Position numbers and translations under genes: made by a program. The notes below the pieces were generated by a model, which saw only the letters and a program-made list of their open reading frames with translations, was not told the origin of the DNA and did not search any database. This document shows, in pieces, positions 32,413 through 44,208 of a stretch of 64,000 nucleotides of DNA. The stretch is from positions 38,186,544 to 38,250,543 of the forward strand of contig OY288246.1 in the NCBI GenBank assembly GCA_958450325.1, in the 5' to 3' direction. Source of the stretch: Agrostemma githago. Taxonomy: Eukaryota; Streptophyta; Magnoliopsida; Caryophyllales; Caryophyllaceae. Every line of letters starts with the position of its first letter. The first letter of the stretch is position 1.

Positions 32413-35400
32413 CAGGCCCGTCTAAGCCCAGGCGCAGTAGGAGCATTTGAACCGGGCCTCCAAAATTTGGGGGCCCAATCCATCCACTACCCATTAAAAA
32501 AAATTAATAACTGCAACTCTGCAATTTGAAACGAAGAGACGCTATACCTACCTACAACATTACAGCCTATTGATTTGATGATTTCCTAAATCCTTCCTCA
32601 ATCAATCATTCCCATCCCCCAATAACTATTCCTTTCCCAAAACTAAAATCTACCTATTCATTTTCATCAATCAGACCATCAATAACGTTTCTTTTTTTTC
32701 CCTTAAATATGATTATCTCAACTCAATTTCTCACAAATCCTTCCAAGTTTTCAATCAAAGAAATTAAATTTAAAGATTTGCACTTAATGATAATTGATTT
32801 AGATAAAAGAATCAGATTTACATTTACAATTGATTTGAAGTTTCAATTTTCAAAGAGGTTGAAAGAGGTAAATTTATTCTATCTTACTATCTATATTCTT
32901 TTTTATGTATTTCAGTTTTATTTTATGTATCTATATTCTATATTATAAGTTATTCAATTTCTTTATTTTGTATTTTAAATGTTTAATTTTCACTTTCTAT
33001 GTCTGCCAGGGTTCAGTCGTCCGGTCGTCCGGGTTCGGCTTGACACGAATGCACGCAGCCACTCACCGACGCACTAGACTGAGTATTGACACGCTTGACG
33101 GGATTCAGGACTAAGGTTGTTTCTTTCCATTACTTAATCTATAATTTTTAATATGCTACCTAGAATTAGGAAGTTTGAGTCTGGATGTGAAAAACGGAAA
33201 AGAAAAAATCGAAAAATTAGTTGAATCACAAAATGGAGCCCTCGATAGATTTATTATAAAATAGTCTAATACGATTAATGATAGGGTCAATGATAATGAA
33301 GATGCAGTTTTGAATGAGAATGATGTGGTGCCTAATGATTCCGGTAAATCCTTTTATATTGATATGACCATAGACAATAATAATGAGAAAAATGATGTTA
33401 ATGATGCTGAAAATGTCAATAATAATACCGGTGATGATATTAATTTATAAATGAATGACAATATTGATGATGATGATGAGGGGTTTTTTATGTAATACAA
33501 GAACAAAGTGTTCATGTTGAAAATGGTAGTCTTAAGGATAATATGTTTGATATTTTTGATCCAAGAAATTGGGATTCACTTGATTCAGATATGATTAACA
33601 CTTTAGCCAAGAAAGGTCCTAAAAAAAATGTGTCCATTGAAAAAGGTCCTAAAGGCAAATCAGGTAGACGATTTAAATCAACATGTTATATAAGAATTTT
33701 ACCAAATGGAGAAAAATGTGATAGAGATTGGATTGTGTACTCAAAAGAGCTTGATAAAATATTTTGTTTTTGTTGTAAAATATTTAGGAAAGGTAATCCT
33801 AAAAGTCAATTAGCTAATGAAGGTTTTTCGGATTGGTCTCATATTTGTGTTAGACTTAAACAACATGAAGTTTGTAATGAACACATGGTTAATATGACCG
33901 CTTGGTATGATTTGCGTGAACGAGTTCAAAAGAGTCAAACAATTGATAAAAAGAACAGAAGAGCAATTGATAAAGAGAGAGAGCATTGGAAAAAAGTGTT
34001 AGAAAGAATTATATTAGTTGTTGTATATTTAGGGAAACATAACTTGGCTTTTCGTGGTAGTAAAAGTAAGTTATATCAAAAAAGTAATGGAAATTTTTTG
34101 GGTTTGATTGAAATGTTAGCAAAATTTGATCCCATCATTCAAGAGCATGTGAATCGTATAACTGATGACACTTTACATAATCATTATCTTGGTCATAACA
34201 TTCAAAATGAGATGATACTTCTTGTTGCTTCCGCTATTAAATGCAAAATTATTGAAAGTGTAAAAGAAGCAAAATATTTTTCGGTGATACTAGATTGCAC
34301 TCCGGATGTTAGTCATCAAGAGCAAATGTCTTTGATTTTGAGATATGTTGATGTGTCTTCAAGTTGTGTGTGCATCAAGGAATCGTTTTTAGGATTTTTA
34401 TGTGTGAATGATACAACCGGACAAGGTCTATTTGTTGGGTTACTAGATGAGCTGAATTCTCTTGATCTTAATGTTGATGATGTGAGAGGACAAAGTTATG
34501 ATAATGGGTCAAATATGAAAGAAAAAAATTTAGGTGTACAAAGAAGACTCTTAGATGTGAATTCTCGAGCATTCTTTACTCCTTGTGCATCTCATAGTCT
34601 TAATTTAACATTGTGTGATATGGCAAATAGTTGTGGCAAAGCAAAAGATTTTTTTGGAGTAATACAACGAATATATACTATTTTTGCAAATTCTAATAAA
34701 AGATGGGATATATTGAAAGCTCACGTAACAAAATTTACATTGAAACAATATTCATCTACTCGTTGGGAAAGTCGCATTGATAGTGTTAAAGCAATAAGAT
34801 TTCAAATTGGAGAGGTATGTGATGCTTTACTTGAAGTAGGAGAAACCGATAATGATGACAAAATAAGAAGTGAAGCTAAATCTTTAGCAATGAATGAGCT
34901 TGGTGATTTTGAGTTTCTAGTAGCACTTATTATTTGGTATGAAATATTGTACAAAATTAATTTTGTTAGCAAACAGTTGCAATCAAAGAATATGATTTTG
35001 GATGTGGCCATTGACGATATTAAAAAATTGGTTTCATTTTTCGAAGGTTATAGAGAATCCGGATTCAATGATGCTATAAATACTGCTAAGGAAATTGCAA
35101 TTGAATTAAATATTGATCCCGTATTTCCAAAGAAGCGTGTCACTCAAAGGAAAAAACAATTTGACGAGAATCAAACCGACACATCTGAAGTTGTTTCTCA
35201 AACAAGTGAAGAATCATTTAGAGTGAATTATTTCTTATTCGTTGTTGATCAAGCAATTGTTTCACTTAAAAAGAGATTTGAACAATATGAAGAATTTCAA
35301 AATATTTTCGGTTTTTTGTTCACTTCTAGTAACTTGCACTCATTAGATAATGCTAGCTTAGAATCTCATTGTCTTAATCTTCAAATAGCTCTTACGAGTG

Positions 35401-35931
35401 GTGAACATTGTGATATTGATGGGAAAGAATTATATATGGAGTTGAAGTTACTCAAAGATATTTTGCCAAATGAGGAGATGGAGGCTATTGATATTTTGAA
35501 ATTTTTGAAACGTAAATCATTTTTTTCATAATGCATTTGTTGCATACCGAATATTGTTGACTATTCCTGTGACGGTTGCATCTGCAGAGAGAAGTTTTTC
35601 CAAGCTAAAGTTATTGAAATCTTATCTACGGTCTACAATGTTACAAGAAAGACTTAACGGATTGGCATTAATATCTATAGAGGAAGAGTTGTTGAAGAAA
35701 ATTGATTATTCAAGCTTGATAGAAGAATTCTCTTCAAGAAAAGATACAAGGAAGAAGCTTTTTTCGAAAAAAATTATAGTGCGTATAATGTTTAGAAATA
35801 TTGTATTTTTTTGGGTTACAAAAGAACATATCAAAATTAGCATTTTGCCTTTATAATGCTTTAATGTCATAATTTTGGGGCCTCATTTCTTATTTTTGCA
35901 CCGGGCCTCGGTTTTTGTTGAGACGGCCCTG
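32413..35931 (+). mobile_element. hAT transposon, complete ends and TSD
   Basis: 3519 bp. Left end CAGGCCCGTCT, right end (inverted) CAGGGCCGTCT, 10 of 11 matching; perfect 8-bp TSD ACTATATA at 32405-32412 and 35932-35939. Encodes one ZMYM/TTF-type hAT transposase on the plus strand. Both ends also carry CCGGGCCTC and GGGGCC(C/T) words in mirror positions. Size, TSD length and protein all agree with the superfamily. Confidence 0.93.
33153..35856 (+). pseudogene. hAT transposase with TTF zinc finger and dimerisation domain
   Basis: Main frame 33543-35531 (662 codons), then 35554-35856. In order: TTF-type zinc finger (CFCCKIFRKG ... HEVCNEHMV, residues about 75-120 of the main frame), the DUF4371-like catalytic region with D in VILDCTPDVS, D in QSYDNGSNM and the STRWESR block, and finally the hAT C-terminal dimerisation segment PVTVASAERSFSKLKLLKSY in the second frame. 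The two parts are separated by one extra T in a run of seven at about 35520-35526. Upstream, the expected N-terminal start MLPRIRKFESG (ATG at 33153) is separated from the main frame by a frame change near 33205 and stops near 33266 and 33448. The transposase cuts and pastes the element by a DDE mechanism; this copy is probably inactive but only mildly damaged. Confidence 0.9.
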
Positions 35932-37859
35932 ACTATATATATATATAGAAGTTGTGAGTAGTATGTTACGGAGTACTAAGTATGTGGTGTGTTGTTAATG
36001 TGTTAACATGTATGTAATGGATGAAGTGTAAGTGTAGTATGTACTACTAGGATTTGTAAGTTATACTAGTTTTGTTACCCGTGAAAATCATGGGTGCGTT
36101 TCAAGTAAATTGTGTAAACTTAACCTTAAATAAAATTGTCGTCGTGTTGTATGTACTCGTAATCTCGTATGCAAAAACTTATGTGCAATTGTGCATGAAC
36201 GAACTGTAATTCACGTGCTTTGTTCTGAATAAACAAATAACATTATTTATATGAATATTAATCGTAATACTTCCAAATTCATATAACAATATAATCTCAA
36301 AGTATATGGTTATAAACGTATGAAATCGAATGGAAGAGAGTATTGATAACATTGTAGTCTCGTGACGTTATGTTATCTACATCGACATATAATTATAATA
36401 GAGTAATAAATTATAATTCATCTATTATTCTAGCTAAGAATAATAATCAAACAGCATTTTATTGTTTTATTTGACAAAGATTAAGATGATGTAAAAGTAA
36501 GGTAGATATAAATTACTCGTATGTAGTAACATATCATGACAACTTACGCTACCCAAATCTATATGAAAATTGTGTATTTGTAATTCTACTATCATAACCT
36601 AAGACTACATTACCTTTATAAATTTGCGAATATTAGATGAATAATCGCGTTAATTAACATAATTTTTTAGTGTAATTATCCATAGTACTTTTAATTTGTA
36701 AAACCTTAGTTTTATGGAAAAAAATTAATTATGCAATCCTTAGTATTATAATTCTTAAATCTAAATCTAAAAGTAATACCTAAAATTTACTCCGTAACTC
36801 CTTGTAGGAAGTTTATGATTTCACTCATATTTTTTCTCATCTATAAAATGATGTTACAACGTCTGCAAAAAAAAAAAAAAATAGACCATACTGACCCAAA
36901 AAAGATCAATGAAATGGAATAAAAACGTAAACCAAAAATTGATACATAATTTGTAATAACCAGTTATCCGGTAAAAATTTTATTAATAAGATATCTCAAT
37001 TGTTAAAATGGTATGATATTAAAGTTGTGTAATCAAAATTATTAGCACAACTCATACAATAAATTTTTTGTAGAAATGTAGAAAATGTCAGTAATATGTA
37101 ATTACTTTGTATTGTATTAATTACAACTAATAAAAGCACATGAACTACATATTGATGAGCTAAATATTTTAGTAGTGCCACTTGTCAATACCTTGTAAAG
37201 GGTGACATTTTGGAATGAATTTTTATATTTTTATAGACTAGTATTAGTAGTAGGTTAGGCATAGGTGTTAGGTTAGTAGTAGTTTGTAGGTGTAGCTTAG
37301 GTGAGTAAGAGATGGAGTATAGTGTAGGTGAGGTGAGTGTACAGTGTAGGGAGTATTATACTTGGGAGACTAACATAGGACTGTAGGAGTATATATGTGT
37401 AGTGTGTTCTGGTCCGTTTCTCGTACGAACGTCTTTCTTTCTTTCTTAAAAAGTTGAAATATAAGACTACGGAATTAAAATAATGGAAACTGTAAAATTT
37501 ATTTTTAAAAAGAAATTTGTGAGACGATAAGTAAATTGACGATAAATAGTATTATGCGACAAAAGTTATAAGAAATCATTATTTTAAGAATTCGATAAGT
37601 ATTAAATTTTTACGAGACGAGAAAATGTCAAAACGACATGTCAATATTAAAAATATTTTTGAGTTTTTAAACTTTATTTAACGAAAGATAAATATTTTAA
37701 TAAATCGATAAATAAATTCTCATGTTTTTATAACGGAATAATTTTAAATTTTAACGAAAATAAAATATTTTATTTTCGAAAATAATTTTTCAAACGTTAA
37801 ACTTGGTTTAAATAAATGTTTAAAATTTTAACACTATTTGAGAAATACGGGGTGTTACA

Positions 37860-38652
37860 CCTATGTTATGAAAAGTTTGACTAATTTAAAATTTTGGGTT
37901 ATCGTGAAATTTTAACATTTTGAGTTATAAATTTTAAAACTTTGTAGTTCGTTTTTGTTTTATTTTTCGTTGATAACATATATTTTGTCCTGTTTCAAAA
38001 TGCCTTAATAATTTATTTTAAAGTATTTCGAAATTGTTTCAAAATTCAATTTTCAAGCGTGTTTAAAGTTTACGAAAACTTCCATAATTGCTAATATTTT
38101 GATTTCTGTAAGATTATTATGTAAAACAGTTTTAACATTTTCGAAAAACATCGTATGTCTAAGTTTTTATTTTATTATCGATGGACTTTAAATCTGTTAT
38201 CGAAAATGTTTGACGAGTGGTTCGATTTTTATTTACTCACTGGAAAATCTATTTTTTAAAATTTTTGTTTGGTCTTAAAACGAAATATAGTCGAATTTCC
38301 TAATCAAAACGTTTTACTGTTGCTTTGAAAATATTTGGGTACTCTTCTTCCTGGAGTTTGTTTACAAATATTATTTAACGTCATTATTTTATAAAATAAT
38401 TTTTTTTAACTTGCTATTTTATTAATTCAAATGATTTTAAACTTTGGGAATTGAACCTAACTCTTCTAGAAATAAATTTTGTATTCGATTTCGATTTCAT
38501 ATCACGTTTGAAGTTGTAAAATTTTTAAAAACCGAGATTGTGATGCGAGTTAAACATTCTCATTTTGTTCAAGTGATATAACCTTGTTTTTCATTCTATT
38601 ATTATCTTTTTTGTTAGTTTCGACGACGAAACTTCTTTATAGTGAGAAAGAT
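37860..38652 (+). other. Degraded retroelement interior, 3' end
   Basis: AT-rich, no frame; ends with GACGACGAAACTTCTTTATA and a purine run before the LTR, the usual pol-end/PPT context in gypsy elements. Confidence 0.55.
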
Positions 38653-39604
38653 TGTAACACCCCTGATTTTATAAAATAAATTAAATTAAAGTTATTTTCG
38701 TATTTTTATTTTATTTATGATTTAACTCATAATTCTTAAAATTATTATAAAACAAATTTATCGTTTAAACGTTTCAAACTCCTAAAATTCTATTTGTCTT
38801 GGAAACTCTTCTTATATTTAAAACTTATTTTTATTTCTATTTCGATTTATTTTATACATTTAATTTAATTCTTATCGAAAGTCTATTTTGGTGATTTTAA
38901 TTCTAAATTCTTTTTAATTATTTATATTTAAGCTCGAAATTCTATTTTTGGCTCGAAGTTCATTTATTTTAAGTTTCGTCAAAACATCTACTACCTTTCC
39001 TCGAAAAATAAATTTAATTCACTTTATCGAAGATTTATTATTTTTCGCGAAATACTATTTCATCGTCTAATTATTTATTTCTTTAAGCTTCGTTTTCGTC
39101 TCGAATAATTTATTTACTCATTTTATTGGATGACCCGTTTATTTATTAATTTTATTGAGTCATTTTTAATTCGATACAAGGGTCAGTCAACTTATCGTTA
39201 CGGAATTTGGCTCATACCCGATTCATTTAATCAATCCGTATTTTTTCCTTTTACCCACTTTATTTTTGAGGTGATTCATTTCCCCTTCCCACTTGTTAAA
39301 TGATTATTTCTCTCTTCTCTTTTATTTACACCGCTTCATTCATTTGTTTGGTTAACTCCCTTTGCCTTTCTTTCTGCTCCACCGCTTCCCCTTTACGTAC
39401 TACCCTATTCATTCCTCCTTCCTCTTCAACTTCACCTTATCCGCTCACCCATATTCATCATCATGAATCTCCCTTCTTCTCTTCTTATTCCTTTTGTTGC
39501 ATCGTTTTACTGTGTGCAACCTGCTCTACGTCGTCTCGTTGTACTGCCTCCGTTTTCCTCTACTGTTGTCAGCTTGATCTTGATCGTAGTCTACTGCCAG
39601 GAGT
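38653..39604 (+). repeat. Partial 3' LTR of the element at 24451
   Basis: Starts TGTAACACCCC and matches 24451-25413 nearly base for base, then stops at CTGCCAGGAGTA, directly before another LTR head at 39607. Confidence 0.8.
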
Positions 39605-39606
39605 AA

Positions 39607-40167
39607 TGTAACACCCGCTATTTTCCTAACACTTAAATCCTTTCCACTATTACTTCATCATAACTCTATCACGTTTCGGCATTCTGTTTAATCATTTTTC
39701 CAAGCTTTATTTTTATTTTTTTAAGTCAAATAATATTTATTTTTATTTTAAAAGATTTTAATTCTTGTAAACCTATTTATTTGATTTTCATTGTAAACTA
39801 TTTACTTTTTGCGCGTGAAGTTCTATTTTTCTACGAACTAACGTTTTAAGCTTGGAATTCAGTTATTTATTTTTCCTAAATATCAAAACACGTTTATATG
39901 ATATTTCCAACTAAGAATTTTTTTTTTAAGAATATTTGACCTTTAATGATTTTATTACGAAGTTTCGTAAATAATTATTTTCCAACGCGCGGCTTACTCG
40001 AACTGATTTGAAATACCTTTAACTATTTTACAATCCTTCTTTTTATCAACTTACAAATTATTTGAGACATTTTCCCCATGATTTGGACCGACCCATCTCT
40101 TTGTCATACACTTACTATGTTTTTCTGTATAGTTCCATTTTATTATGTTTAAACTTAAATAGATAAT
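39607..40167 (+). repeat. Related LTR, first part
   Basis: Starts TGTAACACCCGC. Interrupted at 40167 by the Tat element; continues at 56753. Confidence 0.7.
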
Positions 40168-40562
40168 TGTAGACACCCGCATTTTGCCTGCTAGTGTCTA
40201 TAGCAGTTCCCGACAAACACCCGATGATGATCGGACGCAAACGTGACTTAGTATACTCGGATTTGGACCCGAAATCAATAATATCTGACATGGACTTTTA
40301 GCGGAGTAATAATCTCACAAAACAGACCTCAAATTCAGGCCCAGTGGGTCGTTCCGAGCAAAATAAGACTAATTTGGGCCAAAACCGACACCAAAAATAA
40401 ATCCCGTCTCTTGGCGACCGGGTCGAAACCCGGTCAAAGACGAACCCGTCACAAAATCAGCCCAGGTACATCTTCTAGAAGCTGGCGCACAAATCCGAAT
40501 TCAAAAAATCAATCAAAACAACAATATCAATTCTTTCCTATTTTGTCTCGATTTGCTTGACC

Positions 40563-42021
40563 CACTCGATCGAGTGGATTGACCCACTCGGTCGAGTGGA
40601 GCGTCAAAAACCGGACCAGATTCATTTCTGAAGGCACTCGACCGAGTGCACTAGGGCACTCGATCGAGTGACCCTAGGTCGGGGGTGAAGCCTATAAATA
40701 CCCCTTCAAACCTATTGCATTTAGAGATTTAACTAATGCAAAATTACCCTAAGCTTCTACTCTAACCTATCTACATTCACTACACTACAAGCCTTAGCAA
40801 CCCTAAGCCCTATACACAAAAAACCGAGTCCCTTGTCCCTCGATAAACACACACACACACACCATAACTTACATACATCCTCGATACTCCATAGTCCCGT
40901 CACTATTCGCGAGCCCATTTCCGAGGTCCTTACTAAGCATGTATGTTGAGGGTGTCCTAAACCCCATCTCGATCTTTATTGCTTTTATTTACATTTTTGT
41001 ATCGTTAATATTATACTAGTATTGCAATCCTAACACTAACTCTAACATTCTAACATTTTACTTTTTGCATACTAACTTTTACATTTCGTTACTAACATTA
41101 TAATCATACCGCGTATACATATATATATTAGTATCCAATTTCGGTTTCGGATACGTTTGACTATAATTGTCGCCTAAAGTCCGTCTAATCCTTTTACGAG
41201 CAACGACGGAGGTGGAGCCCTTTCGAGGAGCCCCGCCCCAATGTGCTCAAAGGCGTGACGTGATCGTGACAAATCATAGTTGAACGCATTCGATCCCATT
41301 TTAATTAGTACGGAACCCATTGACACGAAAACCGACATCACATAACCCGAAAGGGTTAACTTCGATGCCGTGACGTAGAGGGAAGCATTTCGTTACTAAT
41401 TCAAATTTTCTAATGCAAACATCTCATAAAATCCCGACGACGGTATTATGATCGTATATGTACACGATTATAGTACCGGAGGTTGAGTTAAATTCAAATC
41501 AAGCGGTATTTGTATTTAACTCGACCGACCGTCGTTTTCAAACCCAAAAACCAAACGAGTTAACGCTCGTACAGGGACTACTCGACCGAGTGCATAGGCC
41601 ACTCGATCGAGTAGTATCCACAAAACCGGGCAGACTACTTCCCAAGGGTACACTCGACCGAGTCAGGCCATGACTCGACCGAGTGGGTCCTGTAGCCCAG
41701 AAAACCGAGAGCTTGGATGCAACATTTAAGCCTCGTCTTTTTTTTACGACTCTTAGTCGACACGTGTAAAGCCAATCACGTGAACTCATTTTCCAAAACT
41801 CACGTTTATCGTGGCAAACCGAATTAAATCTAAATTCGTCAATATTTTGATTCAATTCGGCCAACCTTCAAATTTAAGACACATAAAATCACGAGTCACA
41901 ACTCGTACAGGTGCCACTCGACCGAGTACACCTGCTACTCGACCGAGTAGCACCCCAAACCGTGGGCAGAAGCTTCTTTTAGGACGCACTCGACCGAGTC
42001 AGGCCATGACTCGACCGAGTG
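40563..42021. repeat. Paired palindromes in 5' LTR (12 copies)
   Basis: Copies of the 14-bp palindrome CACTCGATCGAGTG or close variants (often CTCGACCGAG) start at 40563, 40585, 40635, 40657; 41579, 41600, 41651, 41672; 41915, 41937, 41987, 42008. In every cluster the spacing is about 22, 50, 22 bp. Repeated in the 3' LTR. Confidence 0.9.
40693..40700 (+). promoter_or_regulatory. LTR TATA box
   Basis: TATAAATA in GC-balanced context; probable start of the genomic RNA about 25-32 bp downstream. The same box recurs in the 3' LTR at 54421-54428. Confidence 0.7.
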
Positions 42022-43022
42022 AGTCCTGTAGCCCCGTAACCGAGAGCCTTGATACACCTTTCAAGCCTCATCTTTTTATCGACATTAGTCATCACGTGTA
42101 AAGACTATCACGTGACTAACCTATCTTCAAAACCATGCGTAGCACGACACGTAGAACGACTTTGATCACCCTTTGACGTGATGAGTCGGGACAAGACTAC
42201 GGGATATGAGATCGGGCTAGCAATATGCCGTAATCTCGTATTTCCGTCCTTCGTTTAGTACACGATATAATGTGTATTTAATCGGGGTTTAGTCCATCTA
42301 CGCATTTCGCGGTCTAGTTTACATACGGGTCCGTCCCTACTATTGTATCGCGTTGTTTTTATTACTTTTACGTAATGTTGTATTGTGAATTCCGGGTTGT
42401 ATTTCCGCCCGTGTAACTTGTACGTTTTTTTATTCTACTTTCGAGCTTTGTTTATTTACTTGCTTTTACGCTTTATAAACGAACCTCGCATGCTAAACCA
42501 CTTTGACCAAAAATAAGATGCATTAAATGACGTAGTTCACATACTATTAATATGCTTAGCCCGAAAACGCTGTTTGCATATCATTTAATCGTTTTACTAG
42601 CGCGCACACACGAACACGAACGATGTCTTAGTAGAGGCCGCCATGTGCGGGCGGGGTTGGGTGTCCTTAGTGGGCTTCCCAACACGTACCCTCACCCCTT
42701 ACTCAGGACCTTTGGTTTCCGGATGTTCGAAACCCTTGGCGCACGAGAGTCATTCTATATACGAAAGCCGGTTTATACGGTATCGATATTGCAATGCAAA
42801 GGGACGAGCCCAATAAACTCTGAAATCGAAGTGGGCTTACTTTGTGTAAAGCCCATGACGACATAGAGTGGGCTCGTATGGTTCCGAATAACCACAAAAT
42901 TCGGTGGCGACTCCATTTTGACTTAAATTTCGAACCCGAGAACAATCTCACCACGAGATTCATTCGCCTACCCAAACCCGCGCGTGGCCGCGTCGGGGTG
43001 GACCTACGTCATGTCCACAATT

Positions 43023-43041
43023 TGGCGACTCCGCTGGGGAC
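43023..43041 (+). other. Primer-binding site of the Tat element
   Basis: TGGCGACTCCGCTGGGGAC, three bases after the LTR. Tat-lineage elements usually use a tRNA-Arg-type primer with this sequence; the tRNA assignment is from memory. Confidence 0.8.
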
Positions 43042-44208
43042 ACCTGATGTACCACATGTCATCGGGGTTCCTAGGGTGAGACTCGAAGAGAAATCGTTCG
43101 TATATTAGTGTGTGCGCATTAGTTTAATGATTCATGCATAACCCAAATTTTGCCCGGGCCGGTTACTTGTGACCGACGTCCCACTATACCACGGTGCATT
43201 CCTACATGGGTGCGCTAAAGACTTCGATGGCGGAACTCACCGGGGTTTTACGGCAGGTCCTAGTTCCAAATCGGCTAGGAAGTCCGTCCCGTTTCGTGAG
43301 AATGCGATCGTTGTTGGTATAGACCCTATTGTGACCGACCGAGACTTAGTTTAAAGCATACATAAGCATCGTTATAATGCTTGTTTGACTACATGCTACT
43401 TGGTTTCCGTGTCATTTTTTCCAAAAACCGTCATTTCAAAAAAATGCATCTTTCCAAAAACACCCAAATTTTGAAAAACCCGAAATGCTGTCCGTTTCAG
43501 GACCCGTCTTTTCAAAATATCCAATTTTCAAAACTCGGAATGCCGCCGAAATTTAGGATCAACTGATTTGACTCAAAATATCCTTTTTCTCTAGTCGGCA
43601 TGTTGCCCATTTTAATTCGTGAATTTCCAACACCATCTCGGTTTTCTGAATTTTTTTTCAAAATTCTAATCTTGGTTTTCGGAATTCCGTTTTTTTTCAA
43701 AACTCCCGGAAATTCATCCACTCATTCAACATTCAAATTTCAAACATTCAACCATCTTAGTAAACCTTCCTTATTATAGGACCTACCGTCTAGTCGTGTG
43801 TCGGGTCTTTGCATAGTATGTCGAAGGTCTATAGCATCGAAACTCCGCTGATCCTATATCACGAGTTTCCCCCCCTTTCCCGAGTCCGCCTTATCAGTCA
43901 AGGCACGACCGACCCGCGTAGGGCATACCCCTACAAAGGAAAGTCCGTCCATACACTCGAGTCAAAAGTCTGGGGAAAATCTCACGTGGACCTTCCTTCG
44001 AACGGGATTAGGCCCACAAAGCCAAAATCCTAAGGAAGTTATACCACCCATCGAGTCATCCGTCTAGATGTCTTTCTTGAGTCTCTAGTCTCCTTTCCAA
44101 GGGTTGCTCGGGATGTACTTTTCCTTTCCTTTTCCGAGATCTGGGCTCAGTTTCTGATTACGCGGTGTTCTTACAGACAGGCCGCCGGCAACCAGACACG
44201 CTCGAAGG
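43042..44208 (+). other. Untranslated leader of the Tat element
   Basis: About 1.2 kb between PBS and gag. Contains A/C-rich repeats of CCAAAA and TTTTCAAAA words (43420-43740). No conserved frame. Confidence 0.65.

Larger units (their letters stand above)
30237..37859 (-). repeat. Solo LTR, about 4.1 kb, with a hAT insertion
   Basis: Bounded by TGTAACAACCC and GGGGTGTTACA and by a perfect 5-bp TSD CCTAT (30232-30236 and 37860-37864). Removing the hAT element (32413-35939) leaves about 4.1 kb with no PBS, PPT or coding sequence, so it is a solo LTR; the TGTAACACCCC end suggests it lies in minus orientation. The copy shows simple-sequence drift (GTAGTACGTAGTACGTAGTA at about 32285-32400). Confidence 0.78.
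24451..39604 (+). mobile_element. Old gypsy-type element with 3.7-kb LTR, heavily degraded
   Basis: Plus-strand LTR element: 5' LTR 24451-28178, PBS TGGTATCAAAGC (28181-28192), degraded interior 28193-38652 and partial 3' LTR 38653-39604, preceded by a weak purine tract (AGTGAGAAAGAT). The interior has no gag or pol reading frame left and is split by a solo LTR with its own TSD (30237-37859). The 3' LTR stops after about 950 bp, where another TGTAACACCC LTR begins. Confidence 0.75.
40168..43019 (+). repeat. 5' LTR of the Tat element
   Basis: 2852 bp, TGTAGACACCCGC to GTCCACA. A TATA box lies at 40693-40700, giving a U3 of about 560 bp and an unusually long R-U5 of about 2.3 kb. Three clusters of paired palindromes (40563-40670, 41579-41685, 41915-42021) and a short (AC)n run at 40849-40861. 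Small reading frames in it are copied exactly in the other LTR and are not genes. Confidence 0.95.

Noticed and set aside
41458..42101. Small ORFs in the Tat LTR that look duplicated and conserved (also at 55186-55829)
   Set aside because: They are identical because the LTRs are near-identical copies; the frames cross the palindromes and have no domain.
42552..43108. ORFs at the end of the 5' LTR and PBS
   Set aside because: Span the LTR end and PBS and recur in the 3' LTR; not protein-coding.
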